A DNA stretch of 64,000 bases from an uncultured Oscillospiraceae bacterium (GCA_910587835.1 CAJUNQ010000094.1:1-64000), one strand, 5' to 3'. Counted from the stretch's first letter, positions 23,682 to 32,914 are shown. Notes: generated by a model not told the origin, from the letters alone. A program made the numbers and translations.

Positions 23682-24899
23682 TCACAGCTTTTTCAGTTCC
23701 CGGGCAGACTTCATCTGCTTGTAGGAAAAGCGCAGGGGCGAGCTTCGTTTCAGATGCAGGCCGTCGATCTCCTTGCGGCGCATGTGGACGCTCTGCACCA
23801 ACCCAAAGCCCAGATACAGGCACATGGATGAGGAGCCGCCTGCGCTGAAAAAGGGCAGAGTAATGCCCATAACCGGCAGCAGGGCCAGGCACATGCCAAT
23901 ATTCCAGACCGCCTGCAAAGCGATCATGCCAAAAAAGCCAAAGCAGACATACCGGCCCAGCTCGTCACGGGAGGAGTGGGCCACATGAAGCACCTTGAGC
24001 ATAAAAAACAGCAGCAACAGAATAATCAGAGAGCACCCCAGAAAGCCCAGCTCCTCACCGGCCACAGAGAAGATATAGTCGCTTTGTTGAAAGGTTACCA
24101 CATTGCTGGACACCCGAGAGCCCTGAAAGAGCCCCTGTCCCTTGAACCCGCCGCTGCCAATGGAGATGCGGCCCTGCCATTGCTGATAACCGTCTCCCAT
24201 CCGGATATCCGGGTCTGTGTCCAGGTTGAACACTGCCACAAACCTCTGCTTCTGATAGTCCGGCATATAGTACTGCCAGACAATGGGCAGCCCGATTACA
24301 ATAGCTCCGGCCAGCATGGCAAAGTACCGCAGCTGCACCCCAGCCGCAAGGCTCATGCAGAGGAACATGGCAAAAAACACAATGGCCGCGCCCATGTCTC
24401 CCTGCAGCATGCATAGAGCCATGTAGACGCCTGCATGTCCCGCCAGCAGGATAACCTGAAGGGGCTCGTCCATGCGGCCTCGTTTGTTCAGAACGTCCAG
24501 ATGCTTGGCATAGGTGAGCATAAAGGCGATTTTCACCAGCTCAGAGGTCTGAAAGGTCCGTCCGCCCAGGCTGATCCACGCTCGGGCGTCCACACCGCCG
24601 GCTCCCTGAATCCGTTCTCCAAAAACAAAGGTGTAGATCATGAGAAAGACGCAGAAGCCCTCGATCAGATACCAAAGATTAGAAATTTCCGCATAGTCCA
24701 TCATGCTGACAATAATGGCGCCTACCGCCCCCAGGGCCAAGGGGAACAGCTGGGCTCGGAAATAATCCACAGGCGAGGCGCGGGACACGCTTTTCAGCAA
24801 AATCAGGCTATATACGCTGATCGCGGCCAGCAGCAGCCAGAGGATAATGTCCGCCCGGCGAAGGTAGCTCAATACACTTTTAAAGGCTTGATTCAACAT
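23682..24899 (-). CDS. rodA: FtsW/RodA/SpoVE family peptidoglycan glycosyltransferase, RodA-like
   Basis: 405 residues, about ten hydrophobic helices. SEDS motifs: GARAWISLGG-like segment (VDARAWISLGGRTFQTSELVKI), LQGDMGAA, and DYIFSVAGEELGFLG with the invariant Glu/Asp region near the extracellular loop. SEDS proteins polymerise lipid II into glycan strands with a partner PBP; RodA acts in side-wall growth. FtsW and SpoVE are close relatives, so RodA is a best guess by length and lack of an N-terminal cytoplasmic tail. No PBP gene is adjacent. Promoter at 24968-24996. Confidence 0.85.
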   Translation of the reverse strand: MLNQAFKSVLSYLRRADIILWLLLAAISVYSLILLKSVSRASPVDYFRAQLFPLALGAVGAIIVSMMDYAEISNLWYLIEGFCVFLMIYTFVFGERIQGAGGVDARAWISLGGRTFQTSELVKIAFMLTYAKHLDVLNKRGRMDEPLQVILLAGHAGVYMALCMLQGDMGAAIVFFAMFLCMSLAAGVQLRYFAMLAGAIVIGLPIVWQYYMPDYQKQRFVAVFNLDTDPDIRMGDGYQQWQGRISIGSGGFKGQGLFQGSRVSSNVVTFQQSDYIFSVAGEELGFLGCSLIILLLLFFMLKVLHVAHSSRDELGRYVCFGFFGMIALQAVWNIGMCLALLPVMGITLPFFSAGGSSSMCLYLGFGLVQSVHMRRKEIDGLHLKRSSPLRFSYKQMKSARELKKL

Positions 24900-24967
24900 G
24901 GTATTTTCCTCTATAGAAGTATAAAAAGAGAGTTGGCTTGCAATTTGATTTCATTTTCCTTTTGTGT

Positions 24968-24996
24968 AGTATAACACAGCGCAAAGGTTTAAGCAA
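24968..24996 (-). promoter_or_regulatory. Promoter for rodA
   Basis: Reverse strand TTGCTT (24991-24996), 17-base spacer, TATACT (24968-24973) with the extended TGT ahead of it. Confidence 0.6.
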
Positions 24997-25013
24997 GTTT
25001 TTTTGATTCGGGC

Positions 25014-25042
25014 TTTACTAATTGGGGAAAGTCATTTATAAT
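25014..25042 (+). promoter_or_regulatory. Promoter for fhs
   Basis: TTTACT (25014-25019), 17-base spacer, TATAAT (25037-25042). Leader of about 40 bases; no THF riboswitch seen. Confidence 0.6.
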
Positions 25043-25089
25043 GGGGGAGAGCAAGACTAAATTTGACAGAAAGGTGTTGAAGGAAGCGT

Positions 25090-26766
25090 ATGCTGACGGA
25101 TATCGAGATCGCCCAAAGCGCTAAGCTGAAGCCGATTAAAGAGGTAGGGGAGAGTCTGGGGCTTCTGGAGGACGAGCTGGAATTTTACGGCAAGTATAAG
25201 GCAAAGATTGCCGATGGAGCCTTTCAGCGGCTGGCTGGCAAGCCCAATGGCAAGCTGATTCTGGTGACAGCCATCAACCCCACCCCTGCCGGAGAGGGCA
25301 AGACCACCACCACCGCCGGGCTGGGCCAGGCCATGGCCAAAATCGGCAAGAATGCCATCATTGCCCTGCGGGAGCCCTCTCTGGGCCCGGTGTTCGGCAT
25401 CAAGGGCGGCGCGGCTGGCGGCGGCTATGCCCAGGTGCTGCCTATGGAGGACATCAACCTGCATTTTACCGGCGACATGCACGCCATCACCTCTGCCAAT
25501 AACCTGTGCTGCGCCATGCTGGACAACCATCTGCAGCAGGGGAACTCTTTGGGCATTGACCCCCGGCGTATTCTCATCAAGCGCTGCCTGGATATGAACG
25601 ACCGGGCGCTGCGCAATGTGATTGTGGGCCTGGGCGGCAAAATCAACGGTGTGCCCCGGGAGGACAACTTCATCATCACCGTGGCCAGCGAGGTCATGGC
25701 TATTTTGTGTCTGGCCAAAGACATGCCTGACCTGAAAAAGCGTTTGGGCAGCATTCTGATTGCCTATAATTATGAGGGGAAGCCTGTCTATGCCAGAGAT
25801 ATCAAGGCTGAGGGAGCCATGGCCGCTCTGCTGCGGGATGCGGTAAACCCCAACCTGGTCCAGACCCTGGAGGGTACTCCCGCCATTATGCACGGCGGAC
25901 CCTTTGCCAACATTGCCCACGGATGCAACTCCGTGCGGGCTACCCGTCTGGCGTTGAAGCTGGCAGACTATTGCATCACCGAGGCTGGCTTTGGCTCTGA
26001 TTTGGGCGCGGAAAAGTTTATGGATATCAAGTGCCGTATGGCTGGGCTCTCTCCCGACTGTGTAGTTGTTGTGGCTACAGTGCGGGCCTTGAAATACAAT
26101 GGCGGTGTGGCAAAGGGAGAACTGGCCGCAGAAAACGTGGATGCGTTGAAAAAAGGCATAGTCAACCTGAAAGCACATGTTGACAATATGCGCAAATATG
26201 GCGTACCTGTGGTGGTGGCTATCAACCGCTTTGGCACTGACACAGACGGGGAGATTCAGGTCATTGACGATTGCTGCAAGGAGCTGGGTGTGCGCTATGC
26301 CCTGTCCGAGGTATTCGGCAAGGGCGGCGAGGGCGGCATGACCCTGGCAGAGACCGTCTGTCAGGTGATCAGTGAGAATGAGGGGAAGACCCACTTTGCG
26401 CCCATCTACCCAGATGAGGCATCGGTTGAGGAGAAGATTGAAACCATTGCCAAAACGATTTATGGCGCGGACAGTGTCACCTTCACCAATCAAGCCCTTA
26501 AGTCCTTGAAGGAGATCAAAGCTCTGGACGGAGACAAAATGCCCGTTTGCATTGCCAAAACCCAGTATTCTCTCTCTGACGATCCCACTCTGCTGGGCCG
26601 TCCCACAGGCTTCGCGGTGACTATTCGCGACCTGAAGCTCTCCTCTGGCGCAGGCTTTGTGGTGGCCTATGCGGGGGATATTATGACCATGCCCGGCCTT
26701 CCCAAAGTACCTGCCGCAGAGAAGATCGACGTGGACGACAACTCGGTGATCCATGGGTTGTTCTGA
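25090..26766 (+). CDS. fhs: Formate-tetrahydrofolate ligase
   Basis: 558 residues, normal length. Uses ATP to join formate to tetrahydrofolate, giving 10-formyl-THF for purines and, in acetogens, the methyl branch of acetyl-CoA synthesis. The P-loop-like PTPAGEGKTTTTAGLGQA lies at about 65-81; EPSLGPVFGIKGGAAGGGYAQ and LHFTGDMHAIT follow. Downstream ANHVDNMRKYGVPVVVAINRF-like block (here KAHVDNMRKYG) completes the family pattern. The folD gene is at 32915, also in this window. The tsaE frame overlaps the end by 14 bases. Confidence 0.98.
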   Translation: MLTDIEIAQSAKLKPIKEVGESLGLLEDELEFYGKYKAKIADGAFQRLAGKPNGKLILVTAINPTPAGEGKTTTTAGLGQAMAKIGKNAIIALREPSLGPVFGIKGGAAGGGYAQVLPMEDINLHFTGDMHAITSANNLCCAMLDNHLQQGNSLGIDPRRILIKRCLDMNDRALRNVIVGLGGKINGVPREDNFIITVASEVMAILCLAKDMPDLKKRLGSILIAYNYEGKPVYARDIKAEGAMAALLRDAVNPNLVQTLEGTPAIMHGGPFANIAHGCNSVRATRLALKLADYCITEAGFGSDLGAEKFMDIKCRMAGLSPDCVVVVATVRALKYNGGVAKGELAAENVDALKKGIVNLKAHVDNMRKYGVPVVVAINRFGTDTDGEIQVIDDCCKELGVRYALSEVFGKGGEGGMTLAETVCQVISENEGKTHFAPIYPDEASVEEKIETIAKTIYGADSVTFTNQALKSLKEIKALDGDKMPVCIAKTQYSLSDDPTLLGRPTGFAVTIRDLKLSSGAGFVVAYAGDIMTMPGLPKVPAAEKIDVDDNSVIHGLF

Positions 26767-27202
26767 CAAGGTCAAAAGCTTCACAACCCGCTCTGCCAGT
26801 GAAACGCAGGCGTTGGGCGCGGCCTTGGCAGAGCAGTTAGCCGGCGGTGAAGTGATTGCCTTTACAGGAGGGATGGGCGCTGGCAAAACCGCATTTACCC
26901 GTGGTCTGGCTATCGGACTGGGGGCGGGGGATGTTGCCAGCAGTCCTACCTTCGCAATCGTCAACGAATATACTGGCCGTTTGATTCTGGAGCATTTTGA
27001 CATGTACCGCATTGACGGCTGGGAAGATTTATATTCTACAGGCTTTTTTGACTATCTGGACACAGACCGGGTGCTCGCTGTGGAGTGGAGCGAAAACATT
27101 GAATCTGCTCTGCCGGAGGGAACAATCCGGGTGGATATTCGCCCGGGGAATGCGGAAAATGAGCGTCAAATAACCATAAATGGATGGAAAGGAGCGCGGT
27201 AA
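26753..27202 (+). CDS. tsaE: tRNA t6A biosynthesis ATPase TsaE
   Basis: 149 residues. Walker A TGGMGAGKT is at about 38-46; SSPTFAIVNEY and LEHFDMYRI are the family blocks. TsaE, with TsaB and TsaD, makes N6-threonylcarbamoyl adenosine at position 37 of ANN-decoding tRNAs. The ATG at 26753 overlaps fhs by 14 bases; its ribosome site is weak, so translation probably depends on coupling. tsaB follows at once. tsaD is outside the window. Confidence 0.95.
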   Translation: MGCSDKVKSFTTRSASETQALGAALAEQLAGGEVIAFTGGMGAGKTAFTRGLAIGLGAGDVASSPTFAIVNEYTGRLILEHFDMYRIDGWEDLYSTGFFDYLDTDRVLAVEWSENIESALPEGTIRVDIRPGNAENERQITINGWKGAR

Positions 27203-27203
27203 G

Positions 27204-27899
27204 ATGCTGGTGCTGGGAATAGACGCGTCCGCTGGACCGGCTTCTGCCGCAGTGGCGCAGGATGGCCGGCTGTTGGGAGAGTTTTTTGTGAACACCAAGC
27301 AGACCCACAGTCAAACGCTCCTGCCGATGACAGAGGCATTGCTGTCAAGTCTTGACCTTGCCTGCAAAGACCTGGACAGCATCGCGGTAACCCATGGGCC
27401 GGGCTCTTTCACAGGGATACGGATAGGAGTTGCATGTGTAAAGGGAATCGCTTTTCCGTTTGATATCCCCTGCTGTGCTATTTCGACCTTAGAGGCGATC
27501 GCATATGGCGGGTTATGCTGTAAAGGCGATATCCTGTGCGCTGTGATGGACGCCCGCTGTGGACAGGTATATCAAGCTCTTTTTGAGGCGGGAGAGCATG
27601 GCCTTGTCAGGTTAACAGAGGACCGGGCTGTCTCCATTCAGGAGCTGGGTGAGGAGTGCCGTGAATATGGGGAGCGGCTGCTCCTGCTGGGAGACGGTGC
27701 AGCGTTGTGTCATAATGAGTTCAGTATTTGGGGCGCCCGGCTGGCTCCTGAGAATACGCGCTTTCAGCGCGCTGGCAGCGTCGCGCTGCTGGCGGCTGGG
27801 CGGCCTACAGTCAGTGCGGAGGAACTGCTGCCCATGTACCTTCGTATGCCTCAGGCGGAACGGGAATTAAAAGCGAAACAAGAACAGGGAAAGGGATGA
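27204..27899 (+). CDS. tsaB: tRNA t6A biosynthesis protein TsaB
   Basis: 231 residues, ASKHA fold without its own catalysis. The N-terminus LVLGIDASAGPASAAVAQDG and the block VTHGPGSFTGIRIGVACVKGIAF are diagnostic. Dimerises with TsaD as part of the t6A complex. Start at ATG 27204 with AAAGGAG nine bases before it, in preference to the longer frame from 27180. Begins two bases after the tsaE stop; its end overlaps the longest rpiB frame. Confidence 0.95.
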   Translation: MLVLGIDASAGPASAAVAQDGRLLGEFFVNTKQTHSQTLLPMTEALLSSLDLACKDLDSIAVTHGPGSFTGIRIGVACVKGIAFPFDIPCCAISTLEAIAYGGLCCKGDILCAVMDARCGQVYQALFEAGEHGLVRLTEDRAVSIQELGEECREYGERLLLLGDGAALCHNEFSIWGARLAPENTRFQRAGSVALLAAGRPTVSAEELLPMYLRMPQAERELKAKQEQGKG

Positions 27900-27904
27900 T
27901 AACC

Positions 27905-28351
27905 ATGAAAATCGCGTTAGGCTGTGATCATGGCGGCTTCGAGGTTGCTCAGACGCTTCGGGCCTATCTGCGGGACCAGGGGATCGAATATCAGGATTTT
28001 GGTACTAACAGCACAGAGTCGGTGGACTACCCGCCCATTGCCGCCAGCGTCGCTCGGGCTGTAGTTGAGGGGCAGGCGGACCTGGGGGTGCTGGTGTGCT
28101 CTACTGGCATTGGTATTTCCATTGCGGCTAACAAAGTGAAGGGAGCGCGTGCAGCTGTGTGCACCAATGAGCTCTGCGCACGCCTTACCCGCAACGACAA
28201 TGATTCCAATATTCTTTGTATAGGCGGCAAGGTGGTGGATTGCGATACCGCAGTCAAGATATTTGATACCTTTATTCATACCAGCTTTGAAGGAGGCCGC
28301 CATGCCCGCCGTGTCGGCCAGATTGTGCAAATTGAAAACGGGGAGCTGTAA
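27905..28351 (+). CDS. rpiB: Ribose-5-phosphate isomerase B
   Basis: 148 residues. Interconverts ribose 5-phosphate and ribulose 5-phosphate. GCDHGGFEVAQTL at the start holds the substrate Asp/His, and VCSTGIGISIAANKV contains the catalytic Cys of RpiB (as opposed to RpiA). RNDNDSNILCIGGKV completes the pattern. Start at ATG 27905 with AAAGGG at good spacing. In operon with tsaB upstream and upp downstream. Confidence 0.96.
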   Translation: MKIALGCDHGGFEVAQTLRAYLRDQGIEYQDFGTNSTESVDYPPIAASVARAVVEGQADLGVLVCSTGIGISIAANKVKGARAAVCTNELCARLTRNDNDSNILCIGGKVVDCDTAVKIFDTFIHTSFEGGRHARRVGQIVQIENGEL

Positions 28352-28365
28352 GGAGGAAATTTTGA

Positions 28366-29004
28366 ATGAAAAAGTATGAGAATGTATTTGTCATGGATCA
28401 TCCGCTGATTCAGCACAAGCTGACCTTCCTCCGCAGTGTGGAGACCGGGACCAAGGAGTTTCGGGAGCTGGTAAGCGAGATTGCCAACCTGATGTGCTAT
28501 GAGGCAACCCGGGACCTGCCCCTGATGGAGGTGGAGACTGTGACCCCCATGCAGAAAACCATAACCAAGGTGATTGCAGGCCGTAAGCTGGCCTTTGTGC
28601 CGATTTTGCGGGCAGGGCTGGGCATGGTAGAGGGAATGCTGAAGCTGGTGCCCTCCGCCAAGGTTGGGCACATCGGCCTTTACCGTGATCATGACACCCT
28701 GAAGCCGGTGGAATATTATAACAAGCTTCCTCAGGATATTACCGAACGGGATGTTATTGTGCTGGACCCCATGCTTGCCACAGGGGGGTCTGCGCTGGAC
28801 GCCATCACGATTGTTAAGCGCAGCCAGCCTAAAAGCGTAAAATTCCTGTGTATTATTGCCGCTCCTGAGGGGATTGACGCTTTGACCAAGGCGCACCCTG
28901 ACGTACAGGTCTATTGTGCCGCGGTAGACGAGAGGCTGAATGAGAATGGATATATTCTCCCCGGCCTGGGTGATGCGGGAGACCGAATTTTCGGCACAAT
29001 CTAA
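28366..29004 (+). CDS. upp: Uracil phosphoribosyltransferase
   Basis: 212 residues. Converts uracil and PRPP to UMP in pyrimidine salvage. LDPMLATGGSALDAI is the PRPP-binding loop; VPILRAGLGMVEGML and the uracil-binding YILPGLGDAGDRIFGT near the end are typical. AGGAGG before the ATG. Fourteen bases after rpiB. The gap beyond it contains no good terminator. Confidence 0.98.
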   Translation: MKKYENVFVMDHPLIQHKLTFLRSVETGTKEFRELVSEIANLMCYEATRDLPLMEVETVTPMQKTITKVIAGRKLAFVPILRAGLGMVEGMLKLVPSAKVGHIGLYRDHDTLKPVEYYNKLPQDITERDVIVLDPMLATGGSALDAITIVKRSQPKSVKFLCIIAAPEGIDALTKAHPDVQVYCAAVDERLNENGYILPGLGDAGDRIFGTI

Positions 29005-29104
29005 CCACTCTATGACAGAACCCGAAACACGGGGCTAATAAACTATCATTTTTTGTTTTTTCATCTGAGAAGAAAGCCGGCAGCTTTGTCTCAGGGGCTT
29101 CCTT

Positions 29105-29133
29105 TTGACAAAAAACACAAAATATGGTAGAAT
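29105..29133 (+). promoter_or_regulatory. Promoter for yfmF operon
   Basis: TTGACA (29105-29110), 17-base spacer, TAGAAT (29128-29133). Start near 29140 gives a leader of about 165 bases. Confidence 0.75.
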
Positions 29134-29139
29134 GCTTAT

Positions 29140-29306
29140 AACAGGTTTGCGGTATTCGTTCCGGTTGACTGCCGTGTTTCTTTCTGTCAGCAGGAACATC
29201 AGCTTTTATACCGCACAAATTCCATTGATTGTGGTGTGACGCACAACCGTTAGATCGCCTTATAGCTTGAATCTCTTTCCATGTATGGAACCAAGGGAGC
29301 GTTTTC
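29140..29306 (+). other. Structured leader upstream of yfmF
   Basis: TGCGGTAT (29147 region) pairs with ATACCGCA further on, enclosing GTTCC/GGAAC and GTTGAC/GTCAGC helices; a TTGTG/CACAA hairpin follows. Together with the promoter this fills the gene-free stretch 29005-29306. No T-box sequence or riboswitch I know matches. It could be a regulatory leader or merely stable RNA. Confidence 0.4.
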
Positions 29307-30566
29307 ATGAGCGAGATCATTACCTGTCCGATCAGCGAGGCTGTGACCTTGAACAACTTTATCGACCCCAACTTCAAGACCATGCGTCTGTCGGTGCATC
29401 TGTTGGTTCCGATTTCTTCTGAGACAGCCGCAAAATATGCTCTGCTGCCTTCCTTGGTCAGCAGAGCGACTCGGCAGTACCCGGATTATACCGCTTTGGG
29501 GGCCAGGCTGGCGGAGCTTTATGGCGCGTCTTTAGGGTGCGGCGTACAGAAAATTGGCTGCTTTCAGGAGCTGAGCCTTTCGGTGGGGGGCATTGCCAGT
29601 CGTTACGCCTTTGGGGGAGAGGATATGTTCTCGCAGCTGAGCGAGCTGCTGTTCAGCGTACTGTTTGATCCACTGAAGGATGAGGACGGACAGTTTCCTT
29701 TGGAGGGCTTTGTTCAGGAAAAACGTCAGCAGCTGGAACAGAAAGACGCGGAATGCAGCGATAAGATGATCTATGCCCACCAGCGTTGTCATGAAATTTT
29801 ATTCGAGAACAGTCCTGCCGGTGTCGACCGGCTGGGCAGCCGGAAAGAAATAGAAGCCCTGGCCCGTGAAGAGCTGGCCGCCGCCTGGGAGGAGCTTTTG
29901 CGGGAGGCTAGATTTGAGATTTTTGCTTTGGGCGACTGCCAGCCGGATATGGCGCTGCTGTCGGAGCGCTTTACCGGCTATGGCAGCCCCCAAACGCTGG
30001 GAGCAGTGCCCTATACCCGGCCGGCAGGGCTCCGGCGGGTTACAGAGGAGCAGCCGGTGGCCCAGTCCAAGCTGACCATGGCCCTTCGGGCCCAGGCTGC
30101 CCCAGAGGAGCGGTTGCTGTTCCAGTTGATGAGCGCTGTGCTGGGAGAACCCACCAGCTCCAAGCTGTTCCAGAATGTGAGGGAGAAGGAGGGGCTGTGC
30201 TATTACTGTGACTCGGCGTTCTCCTGGACCAATGGCGCCCTGTTCATTGAGAGCGGAGTAGACACAGAAAACCTGGAGTATGCGGAGGAAGCGATCACCA
30301 AACAACTGCGGGCGGTACAGCGGGGAGAGATTACTCTAGAGGAGCTTCTGCACGCCAAGCTGTACCTGCGAAACTCCCTGTGCTCTGTTCGAGACTCTTT
30401 ACACCGCGTGGAGGGCTGGTATCTGGGCCGGGCGTTTGATATACCGGGCCAGTCGCCCCAGCAAGCGGCAGAACTGCTCATGAGCTATAGGGCTGATGAT
30501 GTGGCAGAAGCGGCCAACCGCCTCTGTCCGGCTGTGACATATACGCTGAAAGGGGGAGAGGGCTGA
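29307..30566 (+). CDS. yfmF: M16 peptidase-like protein YfmF (EF-P modification-associated)
   Basis: 419 residues, M16 fold without the HxxEH zinc motif, as expected for the inactive subunit. Blocks such as RLAELYGASLGCGVQKIG and NVREKEGLCYYCDSAFSW match the YmfF/YfmF family. In B. subtilis ymfF and ymfH belong to the set needed for 5-aminopentanol modification of elongation factor P, which eases translation of proline runs. Its stop overlaps the next gene by one base, and that gene encodes the active partner. Transcribed from 29105 with a long leader. EF-P itself is outside the window. Confidence 0.88.
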   Translation: MSEIITCPISEAVTLNNFIDPNFKTMRLSVHLLVPISSETAAKYALLPSLVSRATRQYPDYTALGARLAELYGASLGCGVQKIGCFQELSLSVGGIASRYAFGGEDMFSQLSELLFSVLFDPLKDEDGQFPLEGFVQEKRQQLEQKDAECSDKMIYAHQRCHEILFENSPAGVDRLGSRKEIEALAREELAAAWEELLREARFEIFALGDCQPDMALLSERFTGYGSPQTLGAVPYTRPAGLRRVTEEQPVAQSKLTMALRAQAAPEERLLFQLMSAVLGEPTSSKLFQNVREKEGLCYYCDSAFSWTNGALFIESGVDTENLEYAEEAITKQLRAVQRGEITLEELLHAKLYLRNSLCSVRDSLHRVEGWYLGRAFDIPGQSPQQAAELLMSYRADDVAEAANRLCPAVTYTLKGGEG

Positions 30567-31837
30567 TGGAGCTGCAAAGGGTCGAGAGTGACCGCGCCGG
30601 CGACTTTTATTATCAGGGACAGCACCCTTCTGGTCTGCGCGTCTACCTCTATCCCAAGGAAAACAGCAGCAGTACCCGGGCTGTGCTGGGCGCCAGATAT
30701 GGGTCTGTTGATAACAGCTTTCAGCTGGAAGACCAGCCGGAGCCGGAGCGTATGCCGGAGGGGGTGGCCCATTATCTGGAGCATAAGCTGTTTGAAAGCC
30801 AGGAGGGGGACGCCTTTGCCCGCTATGCGGAAACCGGAGCCAACGCCAATGCCTACACAGGCTTTGAGTCTACCTGCTATGTGTTTACCTGTACGGATCA
30901 GCTGTATCAGTCCTTGGAGATTCTTCTGGACTTTGTTCAGTCCCCCTATTTCACAGAGGAGACCGTAGCGAAGGAGCAGGGCATCATCAGTCAGGAGATC
31001 AGAATGTATGACGACATGGCCAGCTGGCGTGTTATGTTTGACTATCTGAAGGCCATGTATCATGTCCACCCGGTGCGGAACGACGCGGCCGGAACCTTGG
31101 AGAGCATCTCCCGGATTACGCCGGAGCATCTGTACCGCTGTTATCACAGCTTTTATCAGTTGAGCAACATGGTCCTGGTGCTGGCGGGGCGGTTTGACGT
31201 GGACAAGGTGCTGGCTCTGTGCGACCGTATGCTCAAGCTTTCTGCTCCGGTGCAGGTTAGGCGGCTGCTTCCTTCTGAGCCTCCCGGGGTGGTCCGCTCC
31301 TTTACAGAAAGCAGGCTTCCCATTGCCATGCCGGTTTTTCAGTTTGGATATAAGGACGATGGCGGAAAGCCCCGCAGCGAGCAGGACCTGGCCGCTATGG
31401 GCGTACTGCTCTCCGTAATGGCTTCGGATGCCTCGCCCATGTTCCGGCGTTTGTTGGATGAGGAGCTGGTCAACGAGTCCAGCTTCAGCTATCAGTACTT
31501 TGAGGGGCGCGGCTTTGCCACGGTTACCTTTGGGGGCGAATCCCGGGACCCGGAGGCTGTGGCCGCAATCATCCGGGAGGAGGCCGCCCGGCTTCAGCGG
31601 GAGGGGATTCCGGAGAGGGCCTTTCAGTGGGCGAAGCGCAGTCTTTATGGAGAGAGCATCGCGTCTCTCAACAGCGCTGTAGGTATAGCCAACTGGCTGG
31701 CAGACTTCGCCCTGCAGGGCTTGGAGCCCTTTGCCTATATTAACGCCCTGGCCGGGCTCACTCTGGAACAGACCGCGGAGAAGCTGGCGGTGTTTCAGGA
31801 CGATAAAACTGTACTCTCTGTGGTCCGGCCTCTGTAG
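30566..31837 (+). CDS. yfmH: M16 family zinc peptidase YfmH (EF-P modification-associated)
   Basis: 423 residues. The inverted zinc motif HYLEH is at 69-73 in GVAHYLEHKLFES, with a downstream Glu (EQGIISQEIRMYDD) as third ligand, so this is the catalytic partner of YfmF. The C-terminal half has the usual SFSYQYFEGRGFATVTFGG strand pair. Whether the two proteins clip a peptide or act in EF-P modification is known only from the Bacillus homologues (YmfH). Co-translated with yfmF. Confidence 0.9.
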   Translation: MELQRVESDRAGDFYYQGQHPSGLRVYLYPKENSSSTRAVLGARYGSVDNSFQLEDQPEPERMPEGVAHYLEHKLFESQEGDAFARYAETGANANAYTGFESTCYVFTCTDQLYQSLEILLDFVQSPYFTEETVAKEQGIISQEIRMYDDMASWRVMFDYLKAMYHVHPVRNDAAGTLESISRITPEHLYRCYHSFYQLSNMVLVLAGRFDVDKVLALCDRMLKLSAPVQVRRLLPSEPPGVVRSFTESRLPIAMPVFQFGYKDDGGKPRSEQDLAAMGVLLSVMASDASPMFRRLLDEELVNESSFSYQYFEGRGFATVTFGGESRDPEAVAAIIREEAARLQREGIPERAFQWAKRSLYGESIASLNSAVGIANWLADFALQGLEPFAYINALAGLTLEQTAEKLAVFQDDKTVLSVVRPL

Positions 31838-31881
31838 GCAGGGGCATTCAACATATCATCTTCCAGAAAGGACTGATTCCC

Positions 31882-32898
31882 ATGAGTCACCAGGTGGATT
31901 TTCCGGGACTGGGGCTGAGCTTTACCGTGAACGAGGTGGCCTTTTCCATCGGCAGCTATGATATCCGCTGGTATGGCGTGATTATTGCCTTTGGCTTTTT
32001 GCTGGCAATGATTTACGCCTTTCGCAGCGTGAAAAAAATGAACATTGATCTGGACCGGCTGATTGACGCGGTGATTGCCGGCACACTGGGCGGCATTGTC
32101 TGCGCCAGGCTTTACTATGTGCTTTTCTATCCCGGCGACAAATACTGGAACGACCCGATTCAGATTCTGTATATTCATGACGGAGGCATTGCCATATACG
32201 GCGGCTTTATAGGGGCCATGGTTTTTGGCGGGTTGGTGGCAAAGTGGCGGAAACTCCATGTGCCTGCGGTGCTGGACCTGGCTTCGCTGGGCTTTCTCAT
32301 TGGCCAGGGTGTGGGGCGCTGGGGTAATTTTGTCAACCAGGAGTGCTTTGGTGAGACCACCACGCTGCCCTGGGGCATGAGCAGCGATAACACCCAAAGA
32401 ATGTTTCCTGACAGTCTGGTGCACCCCTGTTTTCTCTATGAATCTATTCTCTGCCTGCTGGGGTTTGTGCTTTTGCACTTCTTTACCCGCCGGTTGCGCC
32501 GGTATGATGGCCAGACCTTTATTCTCTACCTGGTGTGGTACGGCGCGGTGAGGTTCTTTATTGAGGGCGCCCGTACAGACAGCCTGATGGTTGGCCCTCT
32601 GCGGGTCTCTCAGATAGTGGCGGCGGGAAGCGTGCTGGTAGGCGTAGCTCTGTTGGTGCTTTTCCGGCATCGAAAGGAGCTCTCCGGCTGTGGGAGCCCC
32701 TATGTGATGGAGTCGGTGGGCCTTACCAAAACAAAGGCAGAGGCCGAAGCCCCGGCCAGTACGATTTTCGGAGACCTTCCTCCCTTTGAAGAGGAGGATG
32801 CTTCTGGCGAGGAGGCCGGGGAGCTGGCAGCGTCAGAGGAAAAGACTGCTTCCACAGAGCCCAAGGAGGAAGCTGAAACAGAAAACACGGAGCAATAA
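31882..32898 (+). CDS. lgt: Prolipoprotein diacylglyceryl transferase, with acidic C-terminal tail
   Basis: 338 residues; moves a diacylglycerol from phosphatidylglycerol to the lipobox Cys of prolipoproteins in the membrane. GRWGNFVNQE is at about 145-154 and holds the catalytic Arg/Asn; HPCFLYESI and RFFIEGARTDSL also fit. Seven hydrophobic helices occupy 15-265. Residues 280-338 form an unusual acidic extension (PPFEEEDASGEEAGELAASE) without predicted structure; core Lgt usually ends near 270. Ribosome site AGAAAGGA. 44 bases after yfmH. Confidence 0.95.
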   Translation: MSHQVDFPGLGLSFTVNEVAFSIGSYDIRWYGVIIAFGFLLAMIYAFRSVKKMNIDLDRLIDAVIAGTLGGIVCARLYYVLFYPGDKYWNDPIQILYIHDGGIAIYGGFIGAMVFGGLVAKWRKLHVPAVLDLASLGFLIGQGVGRWGNFVNQECFGETTTLPWGMSSDNTQRMFPDSLVHPCFLYESILCLLGFVLLHFFTRRLRRYDGQTFILYLVWYGAVRFFIEGARTDSLMVGPLRVSQIVAAGSVLVGVALLVLFRHRKELSGCGSPYVMESVGLTKTKAEAEAPASTIFGDLPPFEEEDASGEEAGELAASEEKTASTEPKEEAETENTEQ

Positions 32899-32914
32899 GA
32901 ATGGAGGGAAGCCT

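Noticed and set aside
25014..25089. Possible THF riboswitch before fhs
   Set aside because: The leader is only about 40 bases, too short, and has none of the conserved segments.
25057..27012. 651-codon reverse frame opposite fhs and tsaE
   Set aside because: It mirrors the strongly conserved formate-THF ligase; the composition (His, Gln, Gly, Val rich) is typical of an antisense shadow, and there is no ribosome site.
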